A DNA stretch of 64,000 bases from Acetobacterium woodii (GTDB lineage Bacteria; Bacillota; Clostridia; Eubacteriales; Eubacteriaceae), in contig JACQZP010000027.1 of the NCBI GenBank assembly GCA_016213825.1, forward strand, positions 186,001 to 250,000, read 5' to 3'. The notes beneath the pieces are model-generated. The model did no database searches. It saw nothing but the letters and a program-made list of their open reading frames with translations, and was not told the DNA's origin. Positions 26,433 to 35,709 of this stretch are shown one piece after another (position 1 is the first letter of the stretch; every line of letters starts with the position of its first letter). Both the position numbers and the translations under genes were made by a program.

Positions 26433-27719
26433 ATGATTAACTTATTATATATTTTCATTGTCGTGTTGCTGGTGTTTTTTAACGCATTTTTTGTTGCAAC
26501 AGAATTTTCCATGGTAAAAGTCAGAAAATCTAAAATTGAAACACTAATTAATGAGGGAAATAAAAGCGCCCGGCATACCTTAACCGTCATTAATAACCTG
26601 AATTCATATTTATCTGCCTGTCAGCTGGGTATTACCCTGGCCTCTCTTGGCTTGGGCTGGGTTGGAGAACCCGCGATTGCGATGATGCTGGAACCCTTGT
26701 TTGAACTGTTTGAATTACCGGCAAGTATGGTTCATTCGATTTCATTTATTCTGGGATTTTCAATTATCACGACGATTCATATTGTGCTGGGCGAGCTGGT
26801 GCCGAAGTCGCTGGCCATCATTAAAGCCGAGAAGATTGCCATGAAAACCGCCCTGCCGTTGATTATGTTTTTTAAAATAACAAACCCGATCATGTGGCTG
26901 TTCAATAATAGCACCAATGCTATTTTGAAAATTTTTGGCATTTCTCAAGTTGATGAACATGATGTGGCTCATACGGATGAAGAGATAAAGCTACTGGTTG
27001 CGGAAAGCTATCAGCATGGTTTAATCGATCAGACCGAATTGGCCCTGGTCGATAATATTTTTGACTTTTCCGAGACGACTGTCAAAGATATTATGGTACC
27101 ACGAACCGATATGATCTGTATTTTTCTGGAAGATAGCATCGATGAGATTCTGGCAACGACCTTTGAGAAACATTTGACACGCTATCCAGTATGTCGGGAA
27201 AGCAAAGACAATGTGATCGGTTTTTTACATGTCAAAGATTTATTTCAACAGAAAATACTGGGTAATATTGAAAATATTGAAGACCTCATCAGAAAACCTC
27301 ACTTTGTTCCTGAATCCTTATCAATCAGTGAATTATTAAAAATCTTTAAAACCGAAAAAATCCAGATGGCGATTATCGTTGATGAGTATGGCGGAACAGC
27401 CGGATTGGCAACTTTGGAGGATATTCTGGAAGAAATTGTTGGTGAAATGCAGGATGAATTTGATGAGGAAAGTGACGAAATTGTTGTCGATGAAAATGGC
27501 GACTATATCGTCAATGGCAAAGTCCGGATTGACGAGATCACTGATCTGATCGATGCCGAGATTGAAGCCGAGAATATTGATACCATTGGTGGCTGGGTTT
27601 ATTCACGGCTTGAGGGATATCCCCAAATTAATGATCAATTTATTTTTGAAGACTATCAATTTACAGTCTTAAATTGCGATGAGAAAAGAGTTATAAAAGT
27701 GCGAATTAAAAAAATATAA
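26433..27719 (+). CDS. Hemolysin-C/CorC family membrane protein (CNNM domain + CBS pair)
   Basis: A 428-residue protein: a DUF21/CNNM membrane domain with three to four TM helices (about 1-150), a linker 'HTDEEIKLLV', a CBS pair (about 205-330, with 'VMVPRTDM'-like 'IMVPRTDMICI') and a C-terminal CorC_HlyC domain (about 345-425). Homologues export or gate Mg2+ or Co2+. The predicted ribosome site AAGGAG (26412-26417) lies 15 bases from ATG, longer than usual, but an in-frame stop just upstream rules out an earlier start. Monocistronic; the long inverted repeat after it may serve as terminator. Confidence 0.9.
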   Translation: MINLLYIFIVVLLVFFNAFFVATEFSMVKVRKSKIETLINEGNKSARHTLTVINNLNSYLSACQLGITLASLGLGWVGEPAIAMMLEPLFELFELPASMVHSISFILGFSIITTIHIVLGELVPKSLAIIKAEKIAMKTALPLIMFFKITNPIMWLFNNSTNAILKIFGISQVDEHDVAHTDEEIKLLVAESYQHGLIDQTELALVDNIFDFSETTVKDIMVPRTDMICIFLEDSIDEILATTFEKHLTRYPVCRESKDNVIGFLHVKDLFQQKILGNIENIEDLIRKPHFVPESLSISELLKIFKTEKIQMAIIVDEYGGTAGLATLEDILEEIVGEMQDEFDEESDEIVVDENGDYIVNGKVRIDEITDLIDAEIEAENIDTIGGWVYSRLEGYPQINDQFIFEDYQFTVLNCDEKRVIKVRIKKI

Positions 27720-27728
27720 CAAAAAATG

Positions 27729-27780
27729 TTGACAGGCTAGTGATCACTAGCTATACTAAAGCTAGTGATCGCTAGCCTGT
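27729..27780 (+). promoter_or_regulatory. TetR promoter with two palindromic operators, also terminator-like
   Basis: TTGACA (27729-27734), a 17-bp spacer and TATACT (27752-27757). The spacer is filled by the perfect palindrome GCTAGTGATCACTAGC (27736-27751). A second copy with one change (27761-27776) follows the -10. The two copies together form a 21-bp arm inverted repeat (27732-27780), followed by TTATTTTTT. RNA read from the upstream CorC gene could fold there and terminate. This is one of the clearest operator pairs in the window. Confidence 0.88.
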
Positions 27781-27801
27781 TATTTTTTGCTGGGAGGTAG
27801 T

Positions 27802-28437
27802 ATGACAAAGCGTAATACGAGAGAAATAATTTTAGAAGAAGCACTGAATCTATTTTCAGTAAAAGGATATGAAAGTGTGACTGTCAAAGAAATTGCCAAT
27901 TCGGTGGGAATTAAAGACAGTTCGCTTTATAAACATTTTGGAAGCAAGCAGGCTATTTATGATACCTTGCTGGAGTGGATGAATCAGAAATTTGAAGAAA
28001 CCGTGACATTTTACCGGTTACCCCAGGGAGAACTGGAAAGTGTCGCCCGAGAGTATGGCCGGAATGATCTGGTCTGGCTTAAAAAAGCCTGTGAAGCGGT
28101 ATTTTTATTTTTTCTGAAAGACCCCCAGGCGTCGAAGTTCCGTAAGATGTTAACCATTGAGCAATATAAAAATAGTGATGCCGCCAAAACCCTAAGTAGC
28201 TGGTTTTTTGATGACGCCATCACGTTTCAGACTGATTTATTTAGTGAGATGATCCGTCAGGGAACTTTTAGGGAAGGACCGCCAGCAATTATTGCCCTAC
28301 AGTTTTATGGCCCTTTTTATACCCTGCTATGTCAATATGACAACATGCCGGAAAAAGAAGCAGAGGCACTCGCAATTCTCGAGGCCCATATTGAGCAATT
28401 TGCTGCGATTTATCAAATCAGAAACGAGGAAGACTGA
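27802..28437 (+). CDS. TetR-family regulator
   Basis: A 211-residue regulator with the start at 27802 after GGGAGG. The N-terminal helix-turn-helix holds 'VTVKEIANSVGIKDSSLYKHFGSKQAIY'. The C-terminal domain is large and aromatic. It overlaps the radical SAM gene by one base (TGATG). Two palindromic operators sit on its promoter, so it controls itself and the radical SAM gene. Confidence 0.92.
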   Translation: MTKRNTREIILEEALNLFSVKGYESVTVKEIANSVGIKDSSLYKHFGSKQAIYDTLLEWMNQKFEETVTFYRLPQGELESVAREYGRNDLVWLKKACEAVFLFFLKDPQASKFRKMLTIEQYKNSDAAKTLSSWFFDDAITFQTDLFSEMIRQGTFREGPPAIIALQFYGPFYTLLCQYDNMPEKEAEALAILEAHIEQFAAIYQIRNEED

Positions 28438-29510
28438 TGAATTTAAATGTAATGATGGACCAAAATATTAAACAAATTATCAAAACCGCGGGTCGGTTCT
28501 ATCTGAATAACGGCAAGGGACGTTCATTTTTGATGGGGATGTTACCAGCGATGGCAAAAAGCACAGGGATCCGAAAACAACAAGGGAAAAAAGGTTTGCA
28601 GGTGCCGCCCTTTCTGATTGCCAGCATTGCCTCTCAATGTAATCTGCGCTGTGCTGGCTGCTATGCCTGGGCTGGTGGCGGATGTGGAACTACAACGGGT
28701 AAAGTGGATCTGGATACTAGCCAATGGCGGAGCATTTTTGATCAGGCTTCCGATCTGGGGGTCGCATTCATTTTGCTGGCGGGGGGAGAACCTTTTTTAC
28801 GCCGTGATATTTTAGAATTAGCCGGCGAGTACCCCAACATTATTTTTCCGATATTTACCAATGGCACGATGATGGACGATGCTGCGGTTGAATTCCTCGA
28901 TCAGCACCGCAATCTCATTCCTATTCTCAGCATTGAAGGTAATGCCGAAGAAACCGATGCGCGCCGAGGGACGGGAACCCATGCTCAGATCGAAGCCGTC
29001 ATGGTCGCCTTAAAAATGAAGAACATCCTCTTTGGAGTATCCATCACGGTGACAAAAGAGAACATGAAGCTGGTAACAGCGCCTGTTTTTTTATCATCAT
29101 TGGAGGATCAAGGCTGTGGCGTGACTTTATATGTGGAATATGTACCGGTTGAAACTGGAACTGAACATCTTGTGTTAGGAAAAAGCGAGATCAAGATACT
29201 CCAGACAATTTGTCTGGAACTCAGAAAATCCTTTCGTCGAATGGTAATCTTGTCATTTCCGGGTGACGAGGAAGAAATGGGCGGATGTCTGGCCTCAGGA
29301 CGGGGATTTTTTCATATCAATCCTTATGGTGATGCCGAGCCCTGCCCCTTTTCACCCCATGCCAAACAGAACCTGAAAAGCGATTCCATCGAAACGGTGC
29401 TCCGCAGCCAGTATTTTTCCGATCTGCGGGAAATTGCTGTCAAGGCCGGAAATCACGGCGGTTGTACATTATTTGATGAGAAAGAACAGGTAGAAAGGCT
29501 GATGGGATAG
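28437..29510 (+). CDS. Radical SAM protein with SPASM-like C-terminus
   Basis: A 357-residue enzyme. The radical SAM cluster motif CNLRCAGC gives Cys68, Cys72 and Cys75, followed by 'LLAGGEPFLRRD' (GGEP SAM-binding). Near the end, 'GCLASGRGFFHINPYGDAEPCPF' and a last 'GGCTLF' supply further Cys of the kind that hold an auxiliary cluster. Such proteins modify peptides, cofactors or tetrapyrroles, but no precursor peptide is seen nearby. It is co-transcribed with the TetR gene, so its product or substrate is probably sensed by that repressor. Confidence 0.88.
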   Translation: MNLNVMMDQNIKQIIKTAGRFYLNNGKGRSFLMGMLPAMAKSTGIRKQQGKKGLQVPPFLIASIASQCNLRCAGCYAWAGGGCGTTTGKVDLDTSQWRSIFDQASDLGVAFILLAGGEPFLRRDILELAGEYPNIIFPIFTNGTMMDDAAVEFLDQHRNLIPILSIEGNAEETDARRGTGTHAQIEAVMVALKMKNILFGVSITVTKENMKLVTAPVFLSSLEDQGCGVTLYVEYVPVETGTEHLVLGKSEIKILQTICLELRKSFRRMVILSFPGDEEEMGGCLASGRGFFHINPYGDAEPCPFSPHAKQNLKSDSIETVLRSQYFSDLREIAVKAGNHGGCTLFDEKEQVERLMG

Positions 29511-29693
29511 CTGATAGTTTGCGAGATACTTTTGTAGCGATTATTGAAGCTCGTTGACCGGACAAATGAAAACGGGGGGAATATTCCTGAAATGTTAATT
29601 TCGATTAGTGTTTAATAATTTTTAATATAGCCTATTTGTATGGTAAAATATTGTCTAAGTATCATATAATATTAAATGCGATTAATATTATTC

Positions 29694-29723
29694 TTGCGTT
29701 TTTTTTTGTTTTCATGATATACT
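29694..29723 (+). promoter_or_regulatory. Promoter of the 663-residue flavoprotein gene
   Basis: TTGCGT (29694-29699), 18-bp spacer, TATACT (29718-29723) with TG extension (29715-29716), about 40 bp before the ATG at 29765. Confidence 0.62.
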
Positions 29724-29764
29724 TTATTTCGTAAATTAAATTAAATAACGAAAGGGTATAAACT

Positions 29765-31756
29765 ATGAATAATTATCCTCATGTTTTTAAGTCTATTCGC
29801 ATCCGTGGTGTTGATTTTAAAAATCGCATTGAGATGGCACCACCATCGCCAAATCGTGCTGACCGGGATGGCCGGGTTTCCCGGGAATTTATTGATTGGT
29901 TCAAACCCATCGCTGAGGGTGGAACAGCCATGATCCATGTTGGCAATTCGGTGATTGATCGGGACGAATCCAGCGATGAAGAACGGCAGTTAGATTTAGG
30001 TACCGACGGATGTATTCTTCCGCTCTCTCAATTTGTCGAAATGTGTGAAAGTTTTGGGTGTCAGGCTTCGCTTGAAATCAATCATTGTGGAATGGACTCC
30101 GATCCTTTCAAAATCGGACATCCGGCTATTTCAGCTTCTTCCATCACCACTCCGGCGGAAATAGGACGGGCTAAGGCAGGTGGGCGGGAGCCTATTCCTA
30201 CCATTGAAATGAGTCATGAAAAAATTAAAGAAACCGTTGATAAATATGCGATGGCCGCTTACCGTTGTCAGAAAGCCGGCATGAAAGTCTGTATGATTCA
30301 CGGCGGACACGGGAACTTGATCTCCCAGTTTGCCAGCAAACTCTTTAATAAACGCACCGATGAATATGGTGGTTCCCTGGAAAATCGAGCCCGGTTCTGT
30401 ATCGAAGTGTTGGATGCCGTGCGACAGAAAGTTGGGGAAAATTTTGTCATCGAGTTTCGGATTTCAGCAGATGAAATTCACCCTGACGGTATGCATTTTG
30501 AAGAAACCCTTCAGTTTATTGAATTAATTAAAGATAAAATTGATATTCTGCATGTTTCCGCTGGGATTCACGGTGATTTTGCATACATGCGTTACTGGTG
30601 GCAAAACTCATTGATGGATCGGATGTATAATGTTCATTTTGCTGCGGATATAAAAAAACGCTTCCCAGATTTACTCATTGCTACCGTTGGTTCGATTATG
30701 AATATCAAAGATGCGGAAGAGATTATTGCTTCTGGAAAAGCGGACTTTGTCGCGATGTGTCGTCCGTTAATTGCTGATCCGGCGATGCCACGAAAATATG
30801 CTCTTGGCCAGGAAGAAGACCACCGACCATGTATACGTTGTCAGTATTGCGGCAAGAGATTGATCATCCCCCGAGTGATTGGGTGTGCGGTCAATCCACT
30901 TTGTGCCAATATTGATGAATTTCCCTATGGCAAGATTCCCAAAGTTGAGAAAAAAAGGAAGGTCGGCGTCGTTGGCGGCGGTCCAGCCGGTATTCAGGCT
31001 TTGTTGACTCTTTGCGAACGGGGACACGAGGTTGTTCTTTACGAAAAAGCAGATCAACTGGGTGGAAATGTGATCACTGCGGCCTCACCCAAATTTAAGA
31101 CTGACATGCAGGATTATCGGGATTATCTGGTTCGTCAAGCCGAAAAATCATTGGGAACAATTCATTTGAATACTGAAGCAACGGCAGAAATGCTCGATGT
31201 TGAGCAATTTGATGCCCTGATTTTGGCAGTAGGAGCGGATCCTCTGATTCCAAATCTTCCCGGGGTCGATTTACCTCATGTTCATTGGGCACCAGACGGT
31301 GAAATGGGGTGCGTTGCTGTGGGGGAACAGGTCGTTATCATTGGTGGTGGAGCGATTGGCATTGAATCGGCCATTGAACTTGCTGAAAAAGGAAAGCGGG
31401 TAACGGTGCTTGAAATGGCACCAGATCTCTCTAACCTCTTTATGACCGCCAGTGGCACAATGCAGGATCTATTGGAAAAGGTGGAAACCCTGAAAATTCC
31501 GGTAATCACCAGTGCTAAACTGAAATCCATTGATGAGCTGGCCATTTACTATGAAGATTTAACCACCGGAGCTGAGCATACCCTGTCTGCGGACACGGTA
31601 CTACTGGCGGTTGGAATGGTCCCAAGACATCAGTTGGTTGATGAACTGCGTCAGAGTGCACCACCGACTGAAGTTTTTGTGGTTGGAGATGCGATTGAAG
31701 TCGGTAGTATTGCCGAAGCAGTGAATAGTGCTTTTAAAATAGCGGTTCATCTGTAG
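29765..31756 (+). CDS. Enoate/2,4-dienoyl-CoA reductase-type flavoprotein (OYE + 4Fe-4S + FAD)
   Basis: A 663-residue enzyme with the full three-module order: an N-terminal OYE TIM barrel with FMN (about 1-340), the [4Fe-4S] ligands Cys356, Cys359, Cys362 and Cys374, and a C-terminal FAD domain ('VGVVGGGPAGIQAL', near 400) with an inserted NAD domain ('VVIIGGGAIGIESA', near 523). Electrons pass NAD(P)H-FAD-4Fe4S-FMN to an activated double bond. Family members include FadH, BaiCD/BaiH and clostridial enoate reductase. The true substrate is unknown. Monocistronic, with a clear promoter and terminator. Confidence 0.92.
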   Translation: MNNYPHVFKSIRIRGVDFKNRIEMAPPSPNRADRDGRVSREFIDWFKPIAEGGTAMIHVGNSVIDRDESSDEERQLDLGTDGCILPLSQFVEMCESFGCQASLEINHCGMDSDPFKIGHPAISASSITTPAEIGRAKAGGREPIPTIEMSHEKIKETVDKYAMAAYRCQKAGMKVCMIHGGHGNLISQFASKLFNKRTDEYGGSLENRARFCIEVLDAVRQKVGENFVIEFRISADEIHPDGMHFEETLQFIELIKDKIDILHVSAGIHGDFAYMRYWWQNSLMDRMYNVHFAADIKKRFPDLLIATVGSIMNIKDAEEIIASGKADFVAMCRPLIADPAMPRKYALGQEEDHRPCIRCQYCGKRLIIPRVIGCAVNPLCANIDEFPYGKIPKVEKKRKVGVVGGGPAGIQALLTLCERGHEVVLYEKADQLGGNVITAASPKFKTDMQDYRDYLVRQAEKSLGTIHLNTEATAEMLDVEQFDALILAVGADPLIPNLPGVDLPHVHWAPDGEMGCVAVGEQVVIIGGGAIGIESAIELAEKGKRVTVLEMAPDLSNLFMTASGTMQDLLEKVETLKIPVITSAKLKSIDELAIYYEDLTTGAEHTLSADTVLLAVGMVPRHQLVDELRQSAPPTEVFVVGDAIEVGSIAEAVNSAFKIAVHL

Positions 31757-31861
31757 GTTGGAAGCTATTTAGTTCAGGATATTTCAAAAACTTAAAGCAC
31801 CTATTGAGAAATGACTGAAATAGGTGGATATCGGGCTAATATTTATCGGTAGACAGATAAA

Positions 31862-31914
31862 AGCAGTTCCGACTGGTTGTTGTATTATCGCAATCAGTTG
31901 GGACTGTTTTTTTT
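31862..31914 (+). terminator. Intrinsic terminator
   Basis: An 18-bp stem with wobbles (31862-31879 with 31891-31908), an 11-base loop and eight T. It lies about 105 bp after the flavoprotein stop. A smaller inverted repeat, CACCTATT and AATAGGTG (31798-31826), comes before it. Confidence 0.82.
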
Positions 31915-32036
31915 ATCATTAAAGAAATTAAACAAAAGATCAAGATTGGGGACTTCTTGATTAATGATAATTCAATTAGAATCCATCTGTTGCGTAGATA
32001 TAATTAGTCGCAAACATAACAAATTATCCCTATTTA

Positions 32037-32045
32037 TGGTATAAT
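32037..32045 (+). promoter_or_regulatory. Extended -10 promoter for the GGDEF-acyltransferase pair
   Basis: TGGTATAAT at 32037-32045, about 100 bp before the gene at 32147; the -35 position reads TAACAA. Otherwise the 390-bp gap 31757-32146 holds only the terminator at 31862. Confidence 0.6.
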
Positions 32046-32146
32046 TTACCACAAAATCGATGCAATCGACGTTTGGCGAGTAATCTAAAATCGTGCGGAT
32101 AAATAATTCGTGATTGGCATTTTTATAAGATTGGAGGAGGGATGCA

Positions 32147-33253
32147 ATGAACCAGCTGTTAACCATTAATAATGAACTGCATGAAAAATGGCGGCGGATT
32201 CTCTTTCGCACTTGTATTATTATCGGTATCATTATTTTTGTTGCCGAATTTATGATCTTTATTTTTAATAAACATAATCAGGCCTTTTCGCCCAAAATTG
32301 TTCATTATCTGCTACTTTATCTGGTGCTGCCATCGTTATTGAACCTTATTTTTATTTCAGGAGCCTATCTAATCCTAAAAACAGAAAAATACAGCGAAAA
32401 GATCAGAAACTATACGGTCGCGATCCTCTTTTTTTTGATTTGTGCCTGTGTCCAGTGTTTTCATTACACCTTTCCACCAATCCTGTGTGTTCCCTGTATT
32501 GCAGTGTTCATGACCGTGATTTTCTCGGATTTGAAACTTACACGTCTGATTTGTACGCTGAGTCTTGTATCGTTGACCATTGCTTTCATGATTTCGAGCC
32601 AGGAATTAAATGCCGACATCAAAAAGCTCTTTCTGAATTGTGTGGTGTCAGCAATTATAATCTTTTGTTCTTATCTGGTGGCAAAGGTTTTGACAAGCTA
32701 TACCAATGAGCAGGCTCAAAGTATTCACAACAGCTATTTAAAACAGTTGGAGCTGGCGCAAGCTGCCAAAATCGATCCGCTGACCGGCTTGCTTAACCGG
32801 CGCGCACTCATGGAAAGCATGAAGCAATATGTCTATGTAGACGGGTCCTTTAATCAGTCTATGATCATGACAGTAATTGATCTGGATGACTTTAAATTAG
32901 TCAATGATAGCTATGGACATATTAAAGGAGATGAGGTGTTGATTGCTTTAGCTGAAATATTAAAGCGGAATTTGCCGAAGAATGCCAGTGCTTTTCGTTA
33001 TGGTGGCGAAGAATTTGTGCTTTTGTTCACCAAACAGAAGCTAAATAAAGTGGCTGAATTGGTTGAAAAAATGCGAGTGGAGTTTAGTCAGTACGCATTT
33101 GATTTTCTTGAAGACCAACACCTTACCTTCAGTGGTGGGATTGCAGAATGTACCGATATTTCCTGGTCAACCAGTGAATTTTTTGAGAAAGCAGATCAGG
33201 CCCTCTATCTTGCCAAAGGTGAGGGTAAAAATCAGATTAGGGTTTATGCATGA
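32147..33253 (+). CDS. Membrane diguanylate cyclase (GGEEF)
   Basis: A 368-residue protein: about six TM helices in residues 25-190, then a GGDEF domain starting at 'DPLTGLLNRRAL' with GGEEF at 286-290 and a complete-looking active site, so c-di-GMP synthesis is likely. GGAGGAGGG precedes the ATG. It overlaps the next gene, a condensation-type acyltransferase, by four bases (ATGA). That tight coupling suggests c-di-GMP made here controls an acylated surface product (inference). Confidence 0.9.
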   Translation: MNQLLTINNELHEKWRRILFRTCIIIGIIIFVAEFMIFIFNKHNQAFSPKIVHYLLLYLVLPSLLNLIFISGAYLILKTEKYSEKIRNYTVAILFFLICACVQCFHYTFPPILCVPCIAVFMTVIFSDLKLTRLICTLSLVSLTIAFMISSQELNADIKKLFLNCVVSAIIIFCSYLVAKVLTSYTNEQAQSIHNSYLKQLELAQAAKIDPLTGLLNRRALMESMKQYVYVDGSFNQSMIMTVIDLDDFKLVNDSYGHIKGDEVLIALAEILKRNLPKNASAFRYGGEEFVLLFTKQKLNKVAELVEKMRVEFSQYAFDFLEDQHLTFSGGIAECTDISWSTSEFFEKADQALYLAKGEGKNQIRVYA

Positions 33254-34524
33254 AATATAAAGCAGAAATATTCGACAAATTGCAGTATTTGTATGAGGTG
33301 ACGGGATTTAATGACCATCAAGTACACTGTGTAATCGACTTGGAAAATAATCTGGACGAATCGGTCATGAAAGAGGCAGCATCATTGCTTGTATCAGTGG
33401 TACCCATATTAGCCAGAGTTTATAAAAATGAGGGCCGAAATTCCTATTGGGAAGATGTCGACTCAACCGACGGAAAGGATCTTTTTACCATTGTTTATAA
33501 ACAAGAAGATTTTGACCGATTTACCTTTTCTAAAACAAATGAGGAAGCTGGCCCTCAAATAAAGATCTGTCTGTTGCGATCAGATCGTGATTCATTGTCA
33601 ATCGTTATGAATCACATGGTCAGTGACGGTGGCGGTTTTAAGCAGTGCGTGTATTTGTTGGCAGATATTTACACAAATTTAATAAGAGATCCGGATTATA
33701 AGCCGGATTATATCATTGACGGAGAACGGAGTTTTAAAAGAATTATCAAGAAAATCGGTTATTTTTCACGACTTAAGATTTTGTTATTTGGAAGAAAAGA
33801 CAATAATCAAAGCAGCGAATGTGAATTTTCTTTGAGTCAATCAAAAGAGGTATCACCATTTATTGTAACACATGAGGTTGAAGCAACCATTTTCAGGAAA
33901 ATCAGAAATCGCTGTAAAAGTGATAATGTTACGGTGAATGATGTTATTCTAACCGCATACTTTCGCACTCTTTCTGAATTTATGAACATGAATGGAAGAG
34001 AATTTGATATTCCCAATATGATTGATATGCGAAAATATTTGGAAAACAAGAATTTCACAGCGCTCGCAAATCTTGCCTCAACCGTTATTGTGAGAATTGC
34101 AGTAACCGAGGGAGAACGTTTTAGTCAAACATTGCACAAAGTCAATGGTCTAATGAATGAAAAAAAGTCGGATTATTTGGGAATCAATACCTTTTTAAAG
34201 CTTTATTTACTACAGAAAATATTTCATAACAAGTATTACAGTGTTTTGCAAAAGGGATTGAAAAACCCTAAAATATGCATGACAAATTTGGGAATAATTG
34301 ATTCAAAGAAACTTCTATTTCAAAATTCACCCACCACAAATGCAATTATGTGTGGATCAATTAAATACCGTCCTCATTTTCAAATGTCGCTAAGTACTTT
34401 TAATGACAGGATGACTTTATGTGTAAACCTATACGGAGACAAAAGCGATTATAATACAATTTCAAATTTTTTAGCATCAGTAGATAATGAGCTTAAAAGC
34501 TTCGCTGATTCTTCGAGACAATAG
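33250..34524 (+). CDS. Condensation-domain-like acyltransferase
   Basis: A 424-residue relative of CAT/condensation-fold acyltransferases. The catalytic block reads 'MNHMVSDGGGF' near residue 123, i.e. H-x3-DG with Asn in place of the first His. Later 'NMIDMRKYL' and 'NLASTVIVRIA' match the conserved region of bacterial alcohol-acetyltransferase-like proteins. AT-rich and slightly different in codon feel from its neighbours. It is translated together with the diguanylate cyclase at 32147. The acceptor could be a glycolipid or polysaccharide; not known. Confidence 0.8.
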   Translation: MKYKAEIFDKLQYLYEVTGFNDHQVHCVIDLENNLDESVMKEAASLLVSVVPILARVYKNEGRNSYWEDVDSTDGKDLFTIVYKQEDFDRFTFSKTNEEAGPQIKICLLRSDRDSLSIVMNHMVSDGGGFKQCVYLLADIYTNLIRDPDYKPDYIIDGERSFKRIIKKIGYFSRLKILLFGRKDNNQSSECEFSLSQSKEVSPFIVTHEVEATIFRKIRNRCKSDNVTVNDVILTAYFRTLSEFMNMNGREFDIPNMIDMRKYLENKNFTALANLASTVIVRIAVTEGERFSQTLHKVNGLMNEKKSDYLGINTFLKLYLLQKIFHNKYYSVLQKGLKNPKICMTNLGIIDSKKLLFQNSPTTNAIMCGSIKYRPHFQMSLSTFNDRMTLCVNLYGDKSDYNTISNFLASVDNELKSFADSSRQ

Positions 34525-34707
34525 GTGAATAAGGAGAAAAACAATTAACGAAATAAAAAGTACCGATGATAAATGATAAATCTATGTATCTTTAGGAGTG
34601 GCTAACGATAATTACCATTACAGGCCATCCGATTTATTCCGTCTGATTATTATCGGGCAGGGGCTATTCCGCTAGGGTAGAATACGTTATGAAAGGAGGT
34701 TAAGGAG

Positions 34708-35574
34708 ATGTTGAAAAATTTGAATGATGCATTGGATTACATTGAAACACATCTGGATGAAACCATTGATTTTCACGAAATAGAAAAGATTGTTGGTGTT
34801 TCAGAATACCATTTTCGCCGGATTTTTTCATTTTTAGCGACAATGTCATTAAATGAATATATTCGCAATCGACGTTTGTCCAACGCAGCCTTTGAATTGC
34901 AAAAAGGAAACACCTCAGTGACTGAAATGGCATTTAAGTATGGCTACAATTCAGTGGATGGCTTTTCGAGGGCATTTAAAGAGTGGTCAGGAAAAAATCC
35001 GTCAGACATCAAGAGCATAACTAGTTTTAAAGCATTTCCGAAACTGACCTTTCAATTAACGATTCAAGGAGGGATAGATATGGAATATCGAATTGAAGAA
35101 AAAGAAGCATTTAAAATGGTGGGGTTAAAGAAAAGAGTTCCGATAATCTTTAGCGGTGAAAACCAGGAAATCATGAAACTGGCACAGAGTATGACTCAAT
35201 CACAGCGTGAGAGACTCCATACCTTTGCAAACATTGAACCAAACGGACCCATGAACGCGTCATTCAATTTTGATGAGGGCCGGATGAAAGAACAGGGCAA
35301 CCTGGATCATATGATTGGCGTTATCAGTACGCTGGATGACAATTTTAAGGGATTTGATGTGGTAGAAGTGCCTAAGTTACAGTGGGCAATCTTCATTACT
35401 GAAGGTGAGTTTCCAAAAGCAATGCAACAATCATGGGGCAAAATATTTTCAGAATGGCTGCCTTCTTCAGACTATGAATTAGTAGAAGCGCCAGAGATCG
35501 CTTTCATCGGTGATTTGACAGATCGGTCTAATGTCAGATGCGAAAATTGGATTGCAGTAAAAAAGAAAAAATAG
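34708..35574 (+). CDS. AraC-family regulator with GyrI-like effector domain
   Basis: A 288-residue paralogue of 2968 and 8164. The AraC helix-turn-helix pair ('YHFRRIFSFLATMSLNEYIR', 'EMAFKYGYNSVDGFSRAFKE') covers about residues 8-105, and the GyrI-like ligand domain about 125-288. AAAGGAGG and AAGGAG both precede the ATG. It is monocistronic, with a terminator at 35583. It likely senses a hydrophobic compound; targets unknown. Confidence 0.88.
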   Translation: MLKNLNDALDYIETHLDETIDFHEIEKIVGVSEYHFRRIFSFLATMSLNEYIRNRRLSNAAFELQKGNTSVTEMAFKYGYNSVDGFSRAFKEWSGKNPSDIKSITSFKAFPKLTFQLTIQGGIDMEYRIEEKEAFKMVGLKKRVPIIFSGENQEIMKLAQSMTQSQRERLHTFANIEPNGPMNASFNFDEGRMKEQGNLDHMIGVISTLDDNFKGFDVVEVPKLQWAIFITEGEFPKAMQQSWGKIFSEWLPSSDYELVEAPEIAFIGDLTDRSNVRCENWIAVKKKK

Positions 35575-35582
35575 TTTTAGAG

Positions 35583-35614
35583 GCCCTATTGGTTTTCCAG
35601 TCAATAGGGCTTTC
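35583..35614 (+). terminator. Intrinsic terminator
   Basis: GCCCTATTG (35583-35591) pairs with CAATAGGGC (35602-35610) followed by a short TTTCG tail, nine bases after the AraC stop. Confidence 0.7.
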
Positions 35615-35644
35615 GCTATCAATTGACGGTAGAAAAAGGCCGCT

Positions 35645-35676
35645 TTAACAATTCTTTAACATCATAACCATATAAT
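35645..35676 (+). promoter_or_regulatory. Two TTAACA boxes and -10 before the two-component operon
   Basis: TTAACA at 35645-35650 and 35656-35661 have the same 11-bp period as the four triple-box promoters. TATAAT (35671-35676) is the likely -10. Its distance to the boxes differs from the other sites, so this is a related but not identical layout. It is the only such site in front of a response regulator and may mark autoregulation. Confidence 0.6.
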
Positions 35677-35709
35677 AGTCCCGAACACTTGGATTTAGGA
35701 GAAAGAAAA

